From NCBI RefSeq assembly GCF_037975245.1, contig NC_092562.1, forward strand, positions 11,726,001 through 11,790,000: a stretch of 64,000 bases of DNA, in the 5' to 3' direction. A program made the position numbers and the translations under genes. The notes below the pieces were generated by a model. That model was not told where the DNA came from, made no database searches, and worked only from the letters and a program-made list of their open reading frames with translations. Origin of the DNA: Apostichopus japonicus (Eukaryota > Echinodermata > Holothuroidea > Aspidochirotida > Stichopodidae). Positions 63,996 through 64,000 of this stretch are shown here, in pieces. How positions within the stretch are numbered: position 1 is the first letter of the stretch; every line of letters begins with the position of its first letter.

Positions 63996-64000
63996 GTATG

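Overview
The window is animal nuclear DNA: AT-rich, intron-rich, with GT-AG introns and no operons. It carries the 3' end of one gene and the 5' part of a second, both on the + strand, plus many transposon insertions. Long HYR (hyalin repeat) arrays, EGF and Calx-beta modules and this repeat landscape suggest a marine deuterostome, most likely an echinoderm. A hemichordate or cephalochordate cannot be excluded from the sequence alone.

Region 1 (1-7.2 kb) holds the last six coding exons of a multi-PDZ scaffold of the MPDZ/PATJ (MUPP1/INADL) family. They encode three C-terminal PDZ domains, and the stop is at 6213-6215. Two introns of this gene carry minisatellites (64 bp and 54 bp periods) whose units are copies of the adjacent exon/intron donor junction. 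A decayed Ty3/gypsy RNase H fragment abuts the second one. Region 2 (7.2-11.1 kb) is intergenic, with a LINE 3'-end relic.

Region 3 (11.1-33.4 kb) is the 5' part of a large secreted modular protein gene: a TATA/Inr-type promoter, a signal-peptide exon, three EGF-like exons and a two-exon Calx-beta domain. Its introns contain a diverged copy of its own promoter region, a (TA)n tract, a full-length 7.4 kb Ty3/gypsy LTR retrotransposon on the minus strand (near-identical LTRs, 4-bp target duplication, damaged pol), a MITE-like element, a 156-bp near-perfect palindrome, a hAT element with a perfect 8-bp target duplication, and a 61-bp minisatellite.

Region 4 (33.4-64 kb, continuing beyond the window) is a coding macro-array. 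A ~3.43-kb unit holds four HYR exons (A, B, C, D; 249+249+249+252 bp, 999 coding bases) and is repeated eight times, with introns about as conserved as exons. One broken partial unit adds a 33rd HYR exon. Every internal exon is phase 1-1, so units can be gained or lost without breaking the reading frame. A terminal-inverted-repeat foldback element, itself carrying a solo LTR, sits in the intron before unit 4. The other units show its empty site. The predicted product is already about 3,000 residues and still open at the window edge: signal peptide, 3 EGF, Calx-beta, at least 33 HYR. It is probably an extracellular-matrix or adhesive protein of the hyalin type.
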